Of a DNA stretch of 64,000 bases, positions 1 through 13,147 are shown in pieces. The stretch's first letter is position 1, and every line of letters starts with the position of its first letter. Both the position numbers and the translations under genes were made by a program. Where the stretch lies: NCBI GenBank assembly GCA_036245805.1, contig BTRK01000005.1, positions 23,846,984 through 23,910,983 of the forward strand, written 5' to 3'. This stretch comes from Pristionchus mayeri. Taxonomy: Eukaryota > Nematoda > Chromadorea > Rhabditida > Neodiplogasteridae. The notes under the pieces were generated by a model. That model was not told the DNA's origin and did not search any database. It worked only from the letters and a program-made list of their open reading frames with translations.

Positions 1-424
1 GTTTCAGGGGGTGCCGCCCTTCAAATCTGAGTTGGAATACTCTACGTACAAGATTAGTTTATTCAACAAAAAATTAGCAAAATTTATGTCAGCGAAACAT
101 TGCAATACAAGCTTGAACTTTTAGAAGATGATGGACGCCGCAGCTAATATTTAAGCGATATTTATGTTTTCTTTCATTTTATACGATTGAATATCACCCG
201 ATTGAACATACTATGTATTCAAAAGGTATATTAATAATTTACTTAAATTTAGCACACAGAGATGCACGAAGCTACAGTATACCATTATCAATCGAGCTCA
301 ATGATTAGAAGCACATACGTCCCAGAATATAAAACATGATCAATTATTTACCAAATTTAACAGTTCTATGTAATGCAATAAAAGAAAACATGATATATTC
401 AATGTGAAATTTCGAAATATTGTC
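1..424. other. Unassigned AT-rich DNA at window start
   Basis: No coding similarity or clear repeat boundary is seen. The sequence opens with a possible splice-acceptor-like TTTCAG, but the following bases do not give a recognisable exon. If the lst-8-like gene has further 5' exons, this stretch could be intron or intergenic. Confidence 0.4.
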
Positions 425-510
425 CCGCTGAACTGACATGACCCAGCAAACCTCTGGAGAGCTTGCACTACACCACGATGGGCGGAGCTTAGAGAAATAG
501 GCGCATACTC
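425..510 (-). repeat. Dispersed repeat C, copy 1
   Basis: This block is the inverted counterpart of 57667-57745. Both contain a shared core around CACTACACCACGATGGGCGG and a flanking CTGGAGAGCTTGCA motif with only a few differences. It is a dispersed non-coding repeat of unknown class. Confidence 0.6.
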
Positions 511-629
511 ATTGAAAATGAAATATATTATAATTCTAGTGACGCTATTCTCTTTCCGCACCATCGATAACCCCGTCCCATATAATAAAAGAATTTTAGA
601 AAAATTTTGAAATTTTGAGTGGATGACCC

Positions 630-809
630 TATAGCCGATGGTTGAATTACTATAGAATGAATCTACAAAAATGCTAAAAATCAATAATAGCCTCAAGGGA
701 AAGCCGGAAATGATCAGCGTAATCCCGCGCTCTCTCACTTTTGCATACTCTCTCGTACGCGCAACGGGATCAGGGTGAGATCAGGGTTTCGTCCTTCTTG
801 GGTAACTTT
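630..809 (+). mobile_element. MITE family A, 5'-truncated copy
   Basis: The internal sequence (ATAGCCGATGGTTGAATTA, then a CTCAAGGGAAAGCCGGAAA core) and the right terminus ending in GGGTAACTTT match the copies at 13285-13844, 19372-19604, 36379-36602 and 61791-61990. Full copies are about 225-235 bp with inverted ends AAAGTTACCCAACAAGGACG. No coding capacity is seen, so this is a non-autonomous DNA element. Confidence 0.75.
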
Positions 810-1017
810 AAACATAAATGTTATGTACTTGGGTACACATGGAAGTGGAGAGTAGATTATAGAGTTTATCGTAGAAATAAGAGAAGAATGATTAGTCGCA
901 ACTCGCGGGAACGGAAACAACAAGAATGAGGGCGAGAGGATTACTGTAGTGATGTGGTGTAGTGGCACACAATAATACTAGCGAAATATTATAATCGGAT
1001 CAGACTCATAAATAGGC

Positions 1018-1340
1018 ACTTATATTAGGCAGTAGGGACGGCAACGGGAATTTTTGAACTTATATTAGGCAGTAGGGACGGCAACGGGAATTTTTGAGTA
1101 CGGAATATTTGTTGCCTACTTCCGACGCTTTTGCTTTCAATATACCGTACTTTTGAATCCAAATTCTTTCAATATTTTAAAACATTTAAAAAAATATTTA
1201 ATGTGATTTTTAAACTATTTTATTGATTGGAATGAATATGAACACATATTGAAAGGACACCAAGCTTGACAAGAAGAGACATGTTGCAGAAATGAAGACG
1301 CACGAAACGTTCGAAAATATACGTGTTTTCAGAATTAAGT
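1018..1340 (+). repeat. Direct repeat with internal 40-bp tandem duplication
   Basis: A 40-bp unit beginning ACTTATATTAGGCAGTAGGG occurs twice in tandem (1018-1057 and 1058-1097). The following 240 bp recur in direct orientation at 3903-4170 with scattered substitutions. The two copies flank the foldback at 1605-3492. Confidence 0.7.
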
Positions 1341-1604
1341 GTTGAAGCTTCATTTTCTCAATTAAAATAGATTATCAATTACAAAAAAGGTTTTCACAAT
1401 AAAAATAAATATAAGTAAAAGATATTAGTGAACGAGGCCGCGAAACTTGAGCATTATACCGTTGTAATTTTGGTTAATTCCGAATATCTCTAAATGGGGG
1501 AACTGTTCATGCGATCTTTTTTAGTATGTTGTTCATATACGAGTAATGGATTTTTCAGATGAAAACAAGGCGTGAACAGTTCCCCCCATTTACAGATATT
1601 GATT

Positions 1605-3492
1605 TAAGAGACCCTCCACGAGAGAACGTACCTACTTTGCGGACGGCATTTTTGCAACCCCTCTCACTATTTCTGCGGTGAAGTTCTCATACCGAGTGCT
1701 GATATTTGGCCCAGTTAGAGCGCTCCTGGTGCACTTTCCGAAAAATGCCAGACCGACCCCAAAAAAGTCGAAATTTTCATCCCTCGAAAAAGTAATTTCT
1801 TTAGTGTTTTCCTGGCGTATTTTTCCATAAAAATTCGAAAAAAGTGGGTTAGAAAGCGAACCGACAACGATAAAGGGTCGAAAATCTAAATTTTTATAGT
1901 CTTTTGGACACCGTGAAAAAAATTTGTTCGGCGGTCAAAAAGTTATTGTCATTTTCGAAATCTACGTGAAAAATTACAGCTAGGGTTTTAATAGCACATC
2001 CAAGATGCGGGGCCGTCGGATACTATATAATTCCGAACAAAGAGAACAATGAGATCCCTTAGGTCAGGAGGTATCGCCCGATATCGCGATTGAGTGATCA
2101 TAGACCCGCTTTAAGGGCTAAAATTACATCGACAGTGTTCATACACACAATTGAGCCGAAGAACAAGCAGTCTAGGTAGTTAGTTCTCAGAATCTTGTTA
2201 CCGGGTAGACACATTCTGTGGAACTGCAGTTCTGACGGATTACTTTCGGTATTTTTCCTATAGATACTATATAATTCCAACGTTTTTAAGTGCGTTTATA
2301 TATTTTCACTGTTAATAATTGCATTCCATCGCCATTGGATATATTATATAATGTGATTACATGGCATTGAAAACCCAGAAAAATCAAGTATCTTGAAGGA
2401 TTTTATCGATTTTGTGGCTTGGTAAAATTTGCAATAGTGTACTTATATACGCATACTTGAGTGAAATTTATTCAACATGTATAAGTACACAATTTCTGAA
2501 GTTTCTGGTAAAATATGAGAAAAAAATTTAATTTACCCCTGGGCATCGAAAAATGAGTTTTCAAAATTTTTTAGATATAAATCCATGAATCTCAGACATT
2601 ATCAGATATAGCAGTATTTACTATTTTAAGCCGATTAAAACGCCATTTGGATGAAAATTTGTTTTTTACAGATTCCCAAAAATTCCAAAATTTCGATAAA
2701 ATCAGGTTTTATCGGGTTTTTACTGCCATATTTCTACAGCCCATCCTTAAAACATACATAATGCAGTCGTAATGAATGTTAAACATGCCTGAACTTCTAC
2801 TCGAGATTAATCTGACTACAGATCAATCGGAAAATACCGTCAAAAGTCGGTCAGAACTGCATTTTCACAGAATCTGTCTACCCGGGAACAAGATTCTGAG
2901 AACTAACTATCTAGACTGCTTGCTCTTGGGCTCATTTGTGTGTATGAACACTGTCGATGGAATTTTAGCCCTTAAAGCGGGTCTATGATCACTCAATCGC
3001 GATATCGGGCGATACCTCCTGACAAGGGATCACATTGTTCTCTTTGTTCGGAAGTATATAGTATCCGACGGCCCCGGATCTTGAATGTGCTATTAAAACG
3101 CTAGATGTGGTTTTTCACGTAGATTTCGAAAATGACAATAACTTTTTGACCGCCGAACAAATTTTTTTCACGGTGTCCAAAAAACTATAAAAATTTAGAT
3201 TTCCGACCCTTTATCGTTATCGGTTCGCTTCCTAACCCACTTTTTTCGAATTTTTATGAAAAAATACGCCAGGAAAACACTAAAGAAATTACTTTTTCTA
3301 GGGATGAAAATTTCGACTTTTTTTGGGGTCGGTCTGGCATTTTTCGGAAAGTGCACCAGGAGCGCTCTAACTGGACCAAATATCAGCACTCGGTATGAGA
3401 ACTTCACCGCAGAAATAGTGAGAGGGGTTGCAAAAATGCCGTCCGTGAACCCCTGTCAGAAGCTACGTTCTCTCGTGGAAGGTCTCTTAAAA
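1605..3492. repeat. Foldback element, arms about 640 bp
   Basis: Left arm 1605-2245 is the reverse complement of right arm 2848-3492, with a spacer of about 600 bp. Landmarks include GCACCAGGAGCGCTC and its complement and a shared GACCCGCTTTAAGGGCTAAA stretch. A smaller hairpin with arms of about 28 bp lies just outside the left arm (1482-1600). Short open frames in the arms are mirrored between them and are not genes. Confidence 0.85.
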
Positions 3493-3902
3493 CTGACTAT
3501 TATGAATTTGACGAGGCGAACTACCGTAGTTTGTGTAGAAGCAGTGATCGATTTTGTCTTCTTGGTCGATTAAAGTTTGTATTCTTCTTCGATTACGTCA
3601 TTCAGATTTTTTCAGAGTGCGCTATACACAGAATAATTAAATACGAAATCGTTTCGACGTTAGTCATGTAACTACAAGTCTTTCAGTTTGCGATAAGTAG
3701 GAGTAAAGGAGTGACTTGAGATGCGCTCCACTTGGACTGAAAGCGTCGGCCTTTGACTTATGTTTATTACTGTCTTTCTCTTTATTTGATTATTATTTTT
3801 TAAAAATAAATTGTAAAGTCAAAATGGGGTAGGCATAGCTTTCAATTGCATACTCTTTTGTGAATTGTTTTGCTCGTTCGTTAACACCGTTGCAGTCCCT
3901 AA

Positions 3903-4170
3903 TAGGCAGTAGGGACGGCAACGGGAATTTTTGAGTACGGAATATTTGTTGCCTACTTCCGACGCTTTTGCTTTCAATCTACCGTACTTTTGAAGCCAAA
4001 TTCTTTCAATATTTTAAAACATTAAAAAAAAATATTTAATGCGATTTTTAAACTATTTTATTGATTGGAATGAATACGAACACATATTGAAAGAACAATA
4101 ACCATGACAAGAAGAGACATGTTGCGGAAATGGAGACGCACGAAACGTTCGAAAATATACGTGTTTTCAG
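3903..4170 (+). repeat. Second copy of the 1018-1340 direct repeat
   Basis: It matches 1065-1330 in direct orientation, including GGCAGTAGGGACGGCAACGG and the downstream AT-rich tail. The start motif recurs once more near 4229, suggesting partial tandem amplification. Confidence 0.7.
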
Positions 4171-4352
4171 AAGAACTCATTTGTGAATTGTTTTGCTCGT
4201 TCGTTAACACCGTTGCCGTCCCTAATAGGCAGTATCTATCTTTCATAATAATTGAAGATTTGAATTCCCGGGGACAGTGCATCCGGAATCCGGGTTGTAT
4301 CAGTGCACACACTGAAAAAACCCGGCTTCCGGTCCGGCGGCCTCGTAGTGGA

Positions 4353-4675
4353 CTCTGTGATTGCAAAGTAATATTGCGGCAAGTAGTAAAGTTAGTTGCC
4401 AGCAACTTACTAGTAAAATTGTAAACCTCTTACGACAATATTACTTTCTAGTTACTTTTCGTTTGCAACTTACCAGTAACTTACTTTGATCTTACATAAA
4501 AATATAAAGTCAGTTTGTTACAATATTGTTTCAAAGTTACAAATTAAACAATTGAAAATTTAGTTGCCAGCAAGTTTTATTTTTTATGACCGAAAAAGTA
4601 AAATTACGCGAAAGCTGCTGGCAACTTACTTTTCGGGCAAACTACTTGCCGCAATATTACTTTGCAATCACAGAG
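4353..4675. mobile_element. Small foldback MITE with CTCTGTGATTGCAAAG ends
   Basis: The element starts CTCTGTGATTGCAAAGTAAT and ends with the reverse complement. The subterminal arm includes TTGCGGCAAGTAGT. Internal blocks of AGTTGCCAGCAA occur in both orientations. A related right end is at 42640-42722. Length is about 323 bp and it is non-coding. Confidence 0.7.
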
Positions 4676-6234
4676 GAGTTCAACCCCCCCCCCCCCTCCC
4701 CCCGAAAAATTGACCACACTGAAATGCCGTGGAATTCCATTCGAAATGGAATTCCTTCTTGGAATGGAATTTCATTTTGCAAAATGTCGAAATTGAGTGG
4801 AGATACTAGCATATATGAGGCCGTCCGCGATAGATTCAACAAGGCCTCGGAACAGCCCAAAACATGAAACTCCCGGAAACTTGTTTCCTGTTGGTAGTTT
4901 TCGATGCTGAACATCGTAGTACACTTATTTTTTCATGAATCGCTCATTGACGATCGGGGTGGTGTCATGTCATTTCCTGTAAAAACTGGTTTTTCGCTTG
5001 ATTCGGTACCAAAATACATGCTGGAAGCACGAAATCTCGCGTGCCCGAGCAGAATTTCAATGCGATTTGAACCTTGTGGTTAGGAATGAAATTTTATTGT
5101 ATTCAAGAAAATTCGAATTTTTCACTCTATTGTATGGGTGAGCGGAGACCATAATAGATTGAAAAATGAAATTCCTCCTAAAATTGTCCCCAGGGTTGAC
5201 TTTTCGCGTAGAGTTCGAAAATCGGCCTTAGAAAGCCGCATCTCCAACCGCTCATGTTCTGTGTCGCACTGCTGATGGGCCGTCGGGTTTTGTATCACTC
5301 GAACGGCGTCTCCAAACCCCATAATTGTATAGATATTCTGAAATATCTCGACGAGATATGCATTTTTATGTTGGCAGTGACAGGCTAGGTCATTTGTAAA
5401 AAATGTTATGGCCGTTTGAAAGATTCAAAAAATCGTCCTAAATGTGTATGCCATACTTACACGCTTTTTTTATTGTTTCATTCGATTCCTCGTTGAAAAG
5501 GGAAATTTCGTTCCTGATGGGGGTCGGCCAAGCTGCCGAAAGAAGACGCATTCCATTTTTACGCAAGCAAAATTTCAAGGCGAATGGAACCTTGTATGTG
5601 GTTAGGAATGAAATTTGTTTGTTTCCGAGTAAACTCGATTTTTTCACTCCATCGTATGGGTGAGCGGAGACCATAACAGATCGATCCGCCTTTTCACGCT
5701 GATTCGAATGGTATATGCATGTTTGGAGATCCGAGGTCGACAAATATTACTTTTTCCTCATTTATTGATATTTTAGGGTATTTAAACGTGTGATAAAATT
5801 AAAATGAATGGATAAATCGTTTTCCTCCCATTCATTCCTCAATAACACAGTGAAATGAGCACTAAATTCATAAAATCGAATGTAGGCAGTATTTGTCGAC
5901 CTCCGATCTCGATGCATGCATATGAGAGACTTTCTGAGAGAACTGAGCAAATTCTACCTGTAATCCGTACAGTGAAAAATGAAAATCCTCCTAAAATTGT
6001 CCCCAGGGGTAACTTTTCACGTAGAGTTCGAAAATCGACCTTAGAAAGCCGGATCTCCAACCGCTCATTTTCTGTGTCGCACTGCTGATGGGCCGTCGGT
6101 TTTTGTATCACTCGAACGGCGTCTCCAAACCCCATAACACGGATCTCCTGTAAAAATGCAGGAACCGATCCGACAAATAAAATTTTTGGACCGCGATTTT
6201 CGCTGTAAACATTAGGACTGACCAAAGTGAGGGC

Positions 6235-7490
6235 GAGGAAAACGCCTATCCGCTTCATTTTTCGAAATTTGCATGTTGAACAGAGTTATGACCTACCACT
6301 TTGGAAAGACGTATATCGGCCAGTTTTTGACCTACAGCGAGCGGATTTTTTTTCAATCGGTTCGTAATACAGATATCTACAAATATGTTCTCTTGCGCTC
6401 CGTGCAAAAATGACGTCTTCACATAGTTTCATACAAAAAACTGTTTTATTCATTACAATATGCTAATTTTCGACCCTTTGTGGTCCGAAAGCTACGATAT
6501 TTATTGTTGATTCGGATTCCCCACCCACGAATTGAGGTTCCTATATAGTTCGTTGGTCATGAGAGGGAGCTTATCATATCGGCACTCAGTAGGGATAAAT
6601 TGAACATAGTTCCATTGTTGAATAAAATGCCATTCGGTGTGTGTCTCACTTTGGACTTATGACGCCGGTTGTGTAAGAATCGAGCAAGATCTGGTACATC
6701 GATTTTTCAATAACTTGTGGAAAGGGGTTCTCGAGGATGCTGATCGTGATGGGCTACTTCATTTTGACCCAACTCGACCGGTTGGGCCAGGCTGCATGTA
6801 GGCTGCATATCACGCTCTGTTCATAACTCGAAAACGGATTGATAAAAATTCATGAAATTTGGAAAGCGTTCATATAAGACTAAGAAAAAGATTTTAATGC
6901 TAAATTCGCATAATTTTTAGCTGAAAAACGACGGGTATTCGGGGTTCCACTGAATGGAGTTTTACTCCGTATCTCGAAAACGGCTAATTTTCACGTTTTG
7001 TACCCCTTAGTCATATTTGGAGAACTAGTCGAGAGCTATCGATATATATCCTTACTTTTCTCATTTGCATAAGTCCAAAGTGAGACACACACCGAATGGC
7101 ATTTTATTCAACAATGGCACTATGTTCAATTTATCTCTACTGAGTGCCGATATGATAAGCCCCCTCTCATGACCAACGAACTATATAGGAACCTCAATTC
7201 GTGGGTGGGGAATCCGAATCAACAATAAAAATCGTAGCTTTCGGACCATAAAGGGTCGAAAATTAGCATATTGTAATGAATAAAACAGTTTTTTGTATGA
7301 AACTATGTGAAGACGTCATTTTTGCACGAAGCGCAAGAGAACATATTTGTAGATATCTGTATTACGAACCGATTGAAAAAAATCCGCTCGCTGTAGGTCA
7401 AAAACTGGCCGATATACGTCTTTCCAAAGTGGTAAGTCATAACTCCGTTCAACATGCAAATTTCGAAAAATGAAGCGGATAGGCGTTCTC
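6235..7490. repeat. Inner foldback 1 (arms about 425 bp)
   Basis: Left arm 6235-6662 pairs with right arm 7068-7490, leaving a 405-bp spacer. Shared sequence includes GACGTCTTCACATAGTTTC and its complement, and the inner ends carry ACACACCGAATGGCATTTTA. It sits wholly inside the spacer of the 4865-10762 palindrome. A diverged stretch of the spacer also occurs around 15811-15970. Confidence 0.85.
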
Positions 7491-7835
7491 CTCGCCCTCA
7501 ATTTGGTCAGTCCTAAACTTTAGAGCGAAATCCGTGGTCCAAATTTTTTTTTGTCGAAAAGGTCTCATTTTCCTGCATTTTACAGGAGATCCATGATAAT
7601 TGTATAGATATTCTGAAAGATCTCGACGAGATAAGCATTTTTACTGTTGGCAGTGACAGGCTAGTTCATTTGTGAAAAATGTTATGTCCGTTTGAAAGAT
7701 TCAAAAAATCGTCCTAAATGTGTATGCCATACTTATACGCTTTTTTATTGTTTCATTCGATTCCTCGTTGAAAAGGGAAATTTCGTTCCTGATGGGGGTC
7801 GGCCAAATTGCCGAAAGAAGACGCATTCCGTTTTT

Positions 7836-9602
7836 TCGCAAATATATTGAGTTCTAAGTCGAGCAATTGTGAAACACGATCAAATCTATTTAGTTTATAA
7901 CTGTACTAAGGTAGGGCAAAAATATCGCCCATAAACAATTGGCATTATCTCAATTTGGAAAAAAATCGAATTTCTTCATTTCGATTTTGTCCATGTTTAG
8001 ACCCATTCACCTTTACTTTTTGAATCCTAATCCCTAATTTTCTTTGCGAATCTAGTAGTACGTAGGGATGTAAGTCAGAAAATATTAAACATGGGGCCAT
8101 CACTTGTAAGGAAGGTTGGTATAATTTTGCTTGAAAATTCAATTTCGCATGATAACAAAATATATTTCAAAGGCTAAAAGAGGTTGTTTAGAGGACTAGT
8201 GGTTATTTTGATACATTATACAACTTTTCCAACATTGGATTATTAAAATATACGTGTAAAATGCTATATAACTTCAGTCTTTAATAACATGATTTTTTGG
8301 AAACATGAAAATAAACTTTTTTTTCCGAAAACGACTGATTTCGCAATATTACATACAAGACAAGTTGTTTGGTTTGGCTAAGTATTATAATAGTAATATT
8401 AGATAGATTGGAGCAAAACAGAGCTCGAAATTTAAATTTGTTCTTTTTCGATCCCCTCAATCTTACATTTTCAAGCAAAATTATGCCTACCTTCCTTACA
8501 AGTGATGGCCCCATGTTTAATATTTTCTGACTTACACCTCTATGTACTATTAGATTTGCAAAGAAAATTAGGAATTAGGATTCAAAAAGTAAAGTTGAAC
8601 GGGTCTCATAGCTGTCCAGCAGTGGCGGCGACCTCGCAACCATGAACCCCGGGTCATGGATTTTTTGGCAGGTGGTGGGGAAACCTCAGTATTGCAAGAC
8701 AAGTCCAAGATGCCATAACCTTCATCTTCTACAGTAACCCAACTTGTATTTGTCGGCTACCGTAACCCATACTACCGTAATCTGAGTACTGTACGCACAC
8801 CAAAAAGTGGAAAAACAATCGGGAGATGGCGGGCAAGGATCGGAAAACATTCACTGTCCTATAGTATTCTGGTTACAGTAACCCAAATACAGTGCCCTCA
8901 ATAGCTATCGTGAACTGACTTAATTTTGAAAATTGTATTTAACAATTAGTTCCTTGTTCCTACATTATCGGCTTCAACTGAACTTAAAAATTTTCATTAC
9001 CGTAACCCAAACTACAGTAATCGGGATACGGTAGCCACACCAAATTGTGCAAATCAAGACAAAAAATACATATTTGAAGCGGTACTGTATAATGGTTACT
9101 GTAGTTTGTCATAGGGTAATTAAAATTTGCATTTCCAGTCGAAGTCGATTTCGAAGAAACAAAAAAAATATTTTTTATAAAAAATATTTTAAAAAATCAG
9201 TCCATGATGGCAATGATAGCTAGCGAGGGTACTGTAGTCAGGTTACAGTAAGCATGCTACGGTACGATAATCGGGCTTTTTCACCCCTTACCCGCCGTTC
9301 ACGGACTATTTTTCCACATTTTTATGTGAGTACAGTACTCAGATTACGGTAGTTTAGGTTACGGTAGCCGACAAATATAAGTTGAGTCAATGTAGATTAT
9401 GAAGGTTGTGGTACCTTGGGTGGATCTGTCTTCACCATCCGGGGTTCATTGTATAGCACTACCTGGAGCAACCATGAATAGGAATTGAGATAATGCCAAT
9501 TGTTTATGCGCGATATTTTTGCCCTACCTTAGTACAGTTATAAACTAAATAGATTAGATCGTGTTTCACAATGGCTCGACTTAGAACTCAATATATTTGC
9601 GA
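7836..9602. repeat. Inner foldback 2, containing two further palindromes
   Basis: Left end 7836-7955 pairs with 9487-9602 (AATTGGCATTATCTCAATT and complement). Inside it, 7995-8140 pairs with 8465-8612, with GGGGCCATCACTTGTAAGG as landmark. Separately, 8615-8830 pairs with 9290-9480 and is rich in ACCGTAACCC/GGTTACGGTAG words. The structure is therefore palindromes within palindromes, consistent with sequential insertion. Confidence 0.75.
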
Positions 9603-10762
9603 AAAAATGGAATGCGTCTTCTTTCGGCAACTTGGCCGACCCCCATCAGGAACGAAATTTCCCTTTTCAACGAGGAATCGAATGAAACAATAAAAAAGCG
9701 TATAAGTATGGCATACACATTTAGGACGATCTTTTGAATCTTTCAAATGGCCATATCTTTTCACACGTTTAAATACCCTAAAATATCAATAAATGAGGAA
9801 AAAGTAATATTTGTCGACCTCGGATCTCCAAACATGCATATACCATTCGAATCAGCGTGAAAAGGCGGATCGATCTGTTATGGTCTCCGCTCACCCATAC
9901 GATGGAGTGAAAAAATCGAGTTTACTCGGAAACAAACAAATTTCATTCCTAACCACATACAAGGTTCCATTCGCCTTGAAATTTTGCTTGCGAAAAAATG
10001 GAATGCGTCTTCTTTCGGCAGCTTGGCCGACCCCCATCAGGAACGAAATGTCCCTTTTCAACGAGGAATCGAATGAAACAATAAAAAAGCGTATAAGTAT
10101 GGCATACACATTTAGGACGATTTTTTGAATCTTTCAAACGGCCATAACATTTTTTACAAATGAACTAGCCTGTCACTGCCAACATAAAAATGCATATCTC
10201 GTCGAGATATTTCAGAATATCTATACAATTATGGGGTTTGGAGACGCCGTTCGAGTGATACAAAACCCGACGGCCCATCAGCAGTGCGACACAGAACATG
10301 AGCGGTTGGAGATGCGGCTTTCTAAGGCCGATTTTCGAACTCTACGCGAAAAGTCAACCCTGGGGACAATTTTAGGAGGAATTTCATTTTTCACTGTACG
10401 GCCTATGGTAAATTCTCTCGGACGGCCTCCCATATGCCATTCGAATCAGCGTGAAAAGCGGATCAATCTATTATGGTCTCCGCTCACCCATACAATAGAG
10501 TGAAAAATTCGAATTTTCTTGAAAACAATAAAATTTCATTCCTAACCACAAGGTTATAATCGCATTGAAATTCTGCTCGGGCACGCGAGATTTCGTGCTT
10601 CCAGCATGTATTTTGGTACCGAATCAAGCGAAAAACCTGTTTTTACAGGAAATGACATGACACCACCCCGATCGCCAATGAGCGATTCATTAAAAATGTA
10701 GTGGACCACGATGTTCAGCATCGAAAACTACCCCAGGAAACAAGTTTCCGTGAGTTTCATCA

Positions 10763-12144
10763 CGAAGGTTTAAAATAATTCCTCCTTAACATAAAAAGTT
10801 CAACGGGAGTGGGATTTTTGGCCATCGTGTCTAAAAGTTATCAAGTGATCTCAAGGCAAATCGGGGCGAGACATTATTTCATAAAAAAAGTAGGCAAAGA
10901 GCCAATAAATTCTTGCCTGAGTATCGCGCTGTCCCAGTGCAAAAGAATTGCAAAATAATCAAAGCCATGGTTAGCAAAGGGATTGTGGGTTGCACGGTGC
11001 CGAGCGTGTACTTCACTTTCTGATTTTTCAGATTCTGCTCTCACTTCACACCACGAATCATTGCATTTTTATTTATCGATTTATTTGATTAATCATTGAT
11101 ATTTTAAATTTTTTCTTCCTGGGATCTCATCGTCCATGTTATATCTGCACCCACGTATATTAATTTTTGGATGCACAGCTGAAATTATCGATGTTTAGCG
11201 CCTTCTAATATGACATTTTCTTTCGACTTTATCGACTCACCCTATCGTTAACGGCAGTTCCCGTTTAAATTGATGATGTTTACGGTGTTCGCCTTGATCT
11301 AACCTATCATCGCGTGTATAGCATGCCCGATTTTTGTCATTCGGAAGTAGGGAAAATATCGATTGAATGGGGGGGAACCTCTGTCTCTGCTATATCCATC
11401 CTAAGACATTGCTCACCCCTATAACATGTTCGGGGCAAGTGCGATTCACATAAAAAACACTTTAGTACAAAATGATTCGAAAAAATACAAATACATGTTT
11501 GAAAATGACTAAATAAATAAATTGAAAGACTGGATGAAAAATCTGACCCGCCGAACTCGCTACTGTCATACTGTAGACACTCTTCCCGAGCTCACTTTGT
11601 AAAAACGATGTATTTTCGTTATTTTGAATCTTTTTTAAAGTTTTCTTTGTTACGCTAGAATCAGCGTCGCCGATTGCATAGGTTCGATTCATTAAAAAAT
11701 TGGCACTTCTTCGATTTAAAAAAAAAAAATTTATACACATGCTGTAAAAAATACCCATTGCCCTTGTTAGCCATGGTGTGAAGCGTAAAAATATAGTCCT
11801 ATTGTACTGTAATTTCACGTTCCCTCCAAAAGCATTTGAACCGATTCTGCGAGCCCAAGTGTTATACATGGATGAGCCCACGTGTTCATGTTTTGGGCTG
11901 TTCCGAGACCTCGCGACGAGTTGTTAAATCTATCGTGGACGGCCTCATAGTAAGAGGGTAAGCGACATAAATTTGACGAAAATTAATTTGGTATATTTTA
12001 AAAAAACATAGCGCCACAAAGGCGACAACACTTATGAACCAGCCAATATTTATAGTGATTTTTTAAAATTAAATCTGTGGAATCTCTCCGTACGGAATAT
12101 CCAAATTACATTACATTGTTTTCCTTCTACCGTTTCTTCTAATA
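10763..12144. other. No recognisable feature
   Basis: I see no exon with conserved coding content, no bounded repeat and no RNA gene. The stretch is AT-rich with several short homopolymer runs. If lst-8-like has upstream exons close to 13148, they are not detectable here. Confidence 0.35.
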
Positions 12145-13133
12145 TATGAGGCCGTTCGCCTAAGAATCGAGCAGATCCGGCAGGTTGCGGGACAGAAAAA
12201 AAACTCGATTCTCTGTAACAATGTGTTTTGGGGTAATCGAAGGCGCTGAAAAGGGTGGGCTCATTCATTTTGCTCTCAGAGTCGTCGTTGGCTCCAGAAG
12301 TCGTCACGTCGAAAACAGCTTTTCGCACATGTCGTCTCTCCGGAAAGTGCTAAAATTACGCTAATTTGGTTTCCGGGGTAGAATTTCATGATGATTACGC
12401 CTGAACACTTCATTTTTTCACGAATTATTAAAATAATTTTTAAAAATTCAACTTTTCGAAAACGCTATTTCGAGACGAGTGAGTTATATGGTTGGAACCG
12501 CCGTGACGAGCAGATTCAGAATCCCAATTTTTATCCATTTTCACCTTGCGGTTTTCGAGATTGGTGTGAAAATGTGATTCGAGAACGGTGGTAAACGATC
12601 CCGCAATCTCTTCCATAGCGAGGAAGAGGCGAGAGAGTGTGGTGATGCGAGAGAGCCCAGAGGGCACGAGAGGAAAGACGAGAGAGCAGCGCCGATTTCG
12701 CCCGATTTTTTCACGTATTCACTCCAATCTCGAAAACCGCACGGTGAAAATGGATAAAAATTGGGATTCGGAATCCGCTCGTCACGGCGGTTCCAACCAT
12801 CACTCGTCTCGAAATTGCGTTTTCGAATAGTTGAATTTTTAAAAATTATTTTTAACAATTGGTGAAAAATGAAGTGTACAGGCGTAATCAGCATGAAATT
12901 CTACCCCGGAAAACCAAGTTAGCGTAATTTTAGCACTTTCTGGAGAGATGAGATGTGTGAAAACCTATTTTCTACGTTTCGACGTCTGGAGCCAACGACG
13001 AGCCTGAGAGTAAAATGAATGAGCCCACCGTTTTCAGCACGTCAATTACCCCAAAACACATTGTTACAGAGAATCGAGTTTTTTTTAGCTGTCCCTGCCT
13101 TTGCTCGATTCTTAGACAAACAGGCTCTTATGT
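12145..13133. mobile_element. Foldback MITE family B (GAGGCCGTTCGCCTAAGAAT)
   Basis: Left arm 12145-12570 pairs with right arm 12710-13133. The terminus reads ATATGAGGCCGTTCGCC and is followed by TAAGAATCGAGCA. Related elements are at 38760-39737 and 39785-42206, with a truncated one at 22588-22984. The subterminal block CGTTGGCTCCAGA is shared between copies. The right end lies 14 bp upstream of an lst-8-like exon. It is non-coding. Confidence 0.8.
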
Positions 13134-13147
13134 TCGGGCATTTACAG

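Larger units (their letters stand above)
4865..10762. repeat. Large nested foldback, arms about 0.93-1.0 kb
   Basis: Left arm 4865-5795 is the reverse complement of right arm 9763-10762. Shared landmarks include CCGATCGTCAATGAGCGATT-like sequence near the outer ends, the GGGGGTCGGCCAA block, and ACACGTTTAAATACCC at the inner ends. The 4-kb spacer holds several smaller palindromes listed separately, as well as partial direct copies of the arm (5990-6140 and 7600-7840). No real coding sequence was found. Identical small reading frames on opposite strands simply reflect the two arms. Confidence 0.85.

Noticed and set aside
5839..10503. Small proteins such as those at 5839-6258, 9811-10128 and 10231-10503
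   Set aside because: The same peptides appear mirrored in the opposite arm of the foldback (e.g. 5438-5743 and 9811-10128), without splice context or family similarity. They are by-products of the inverted repeat.
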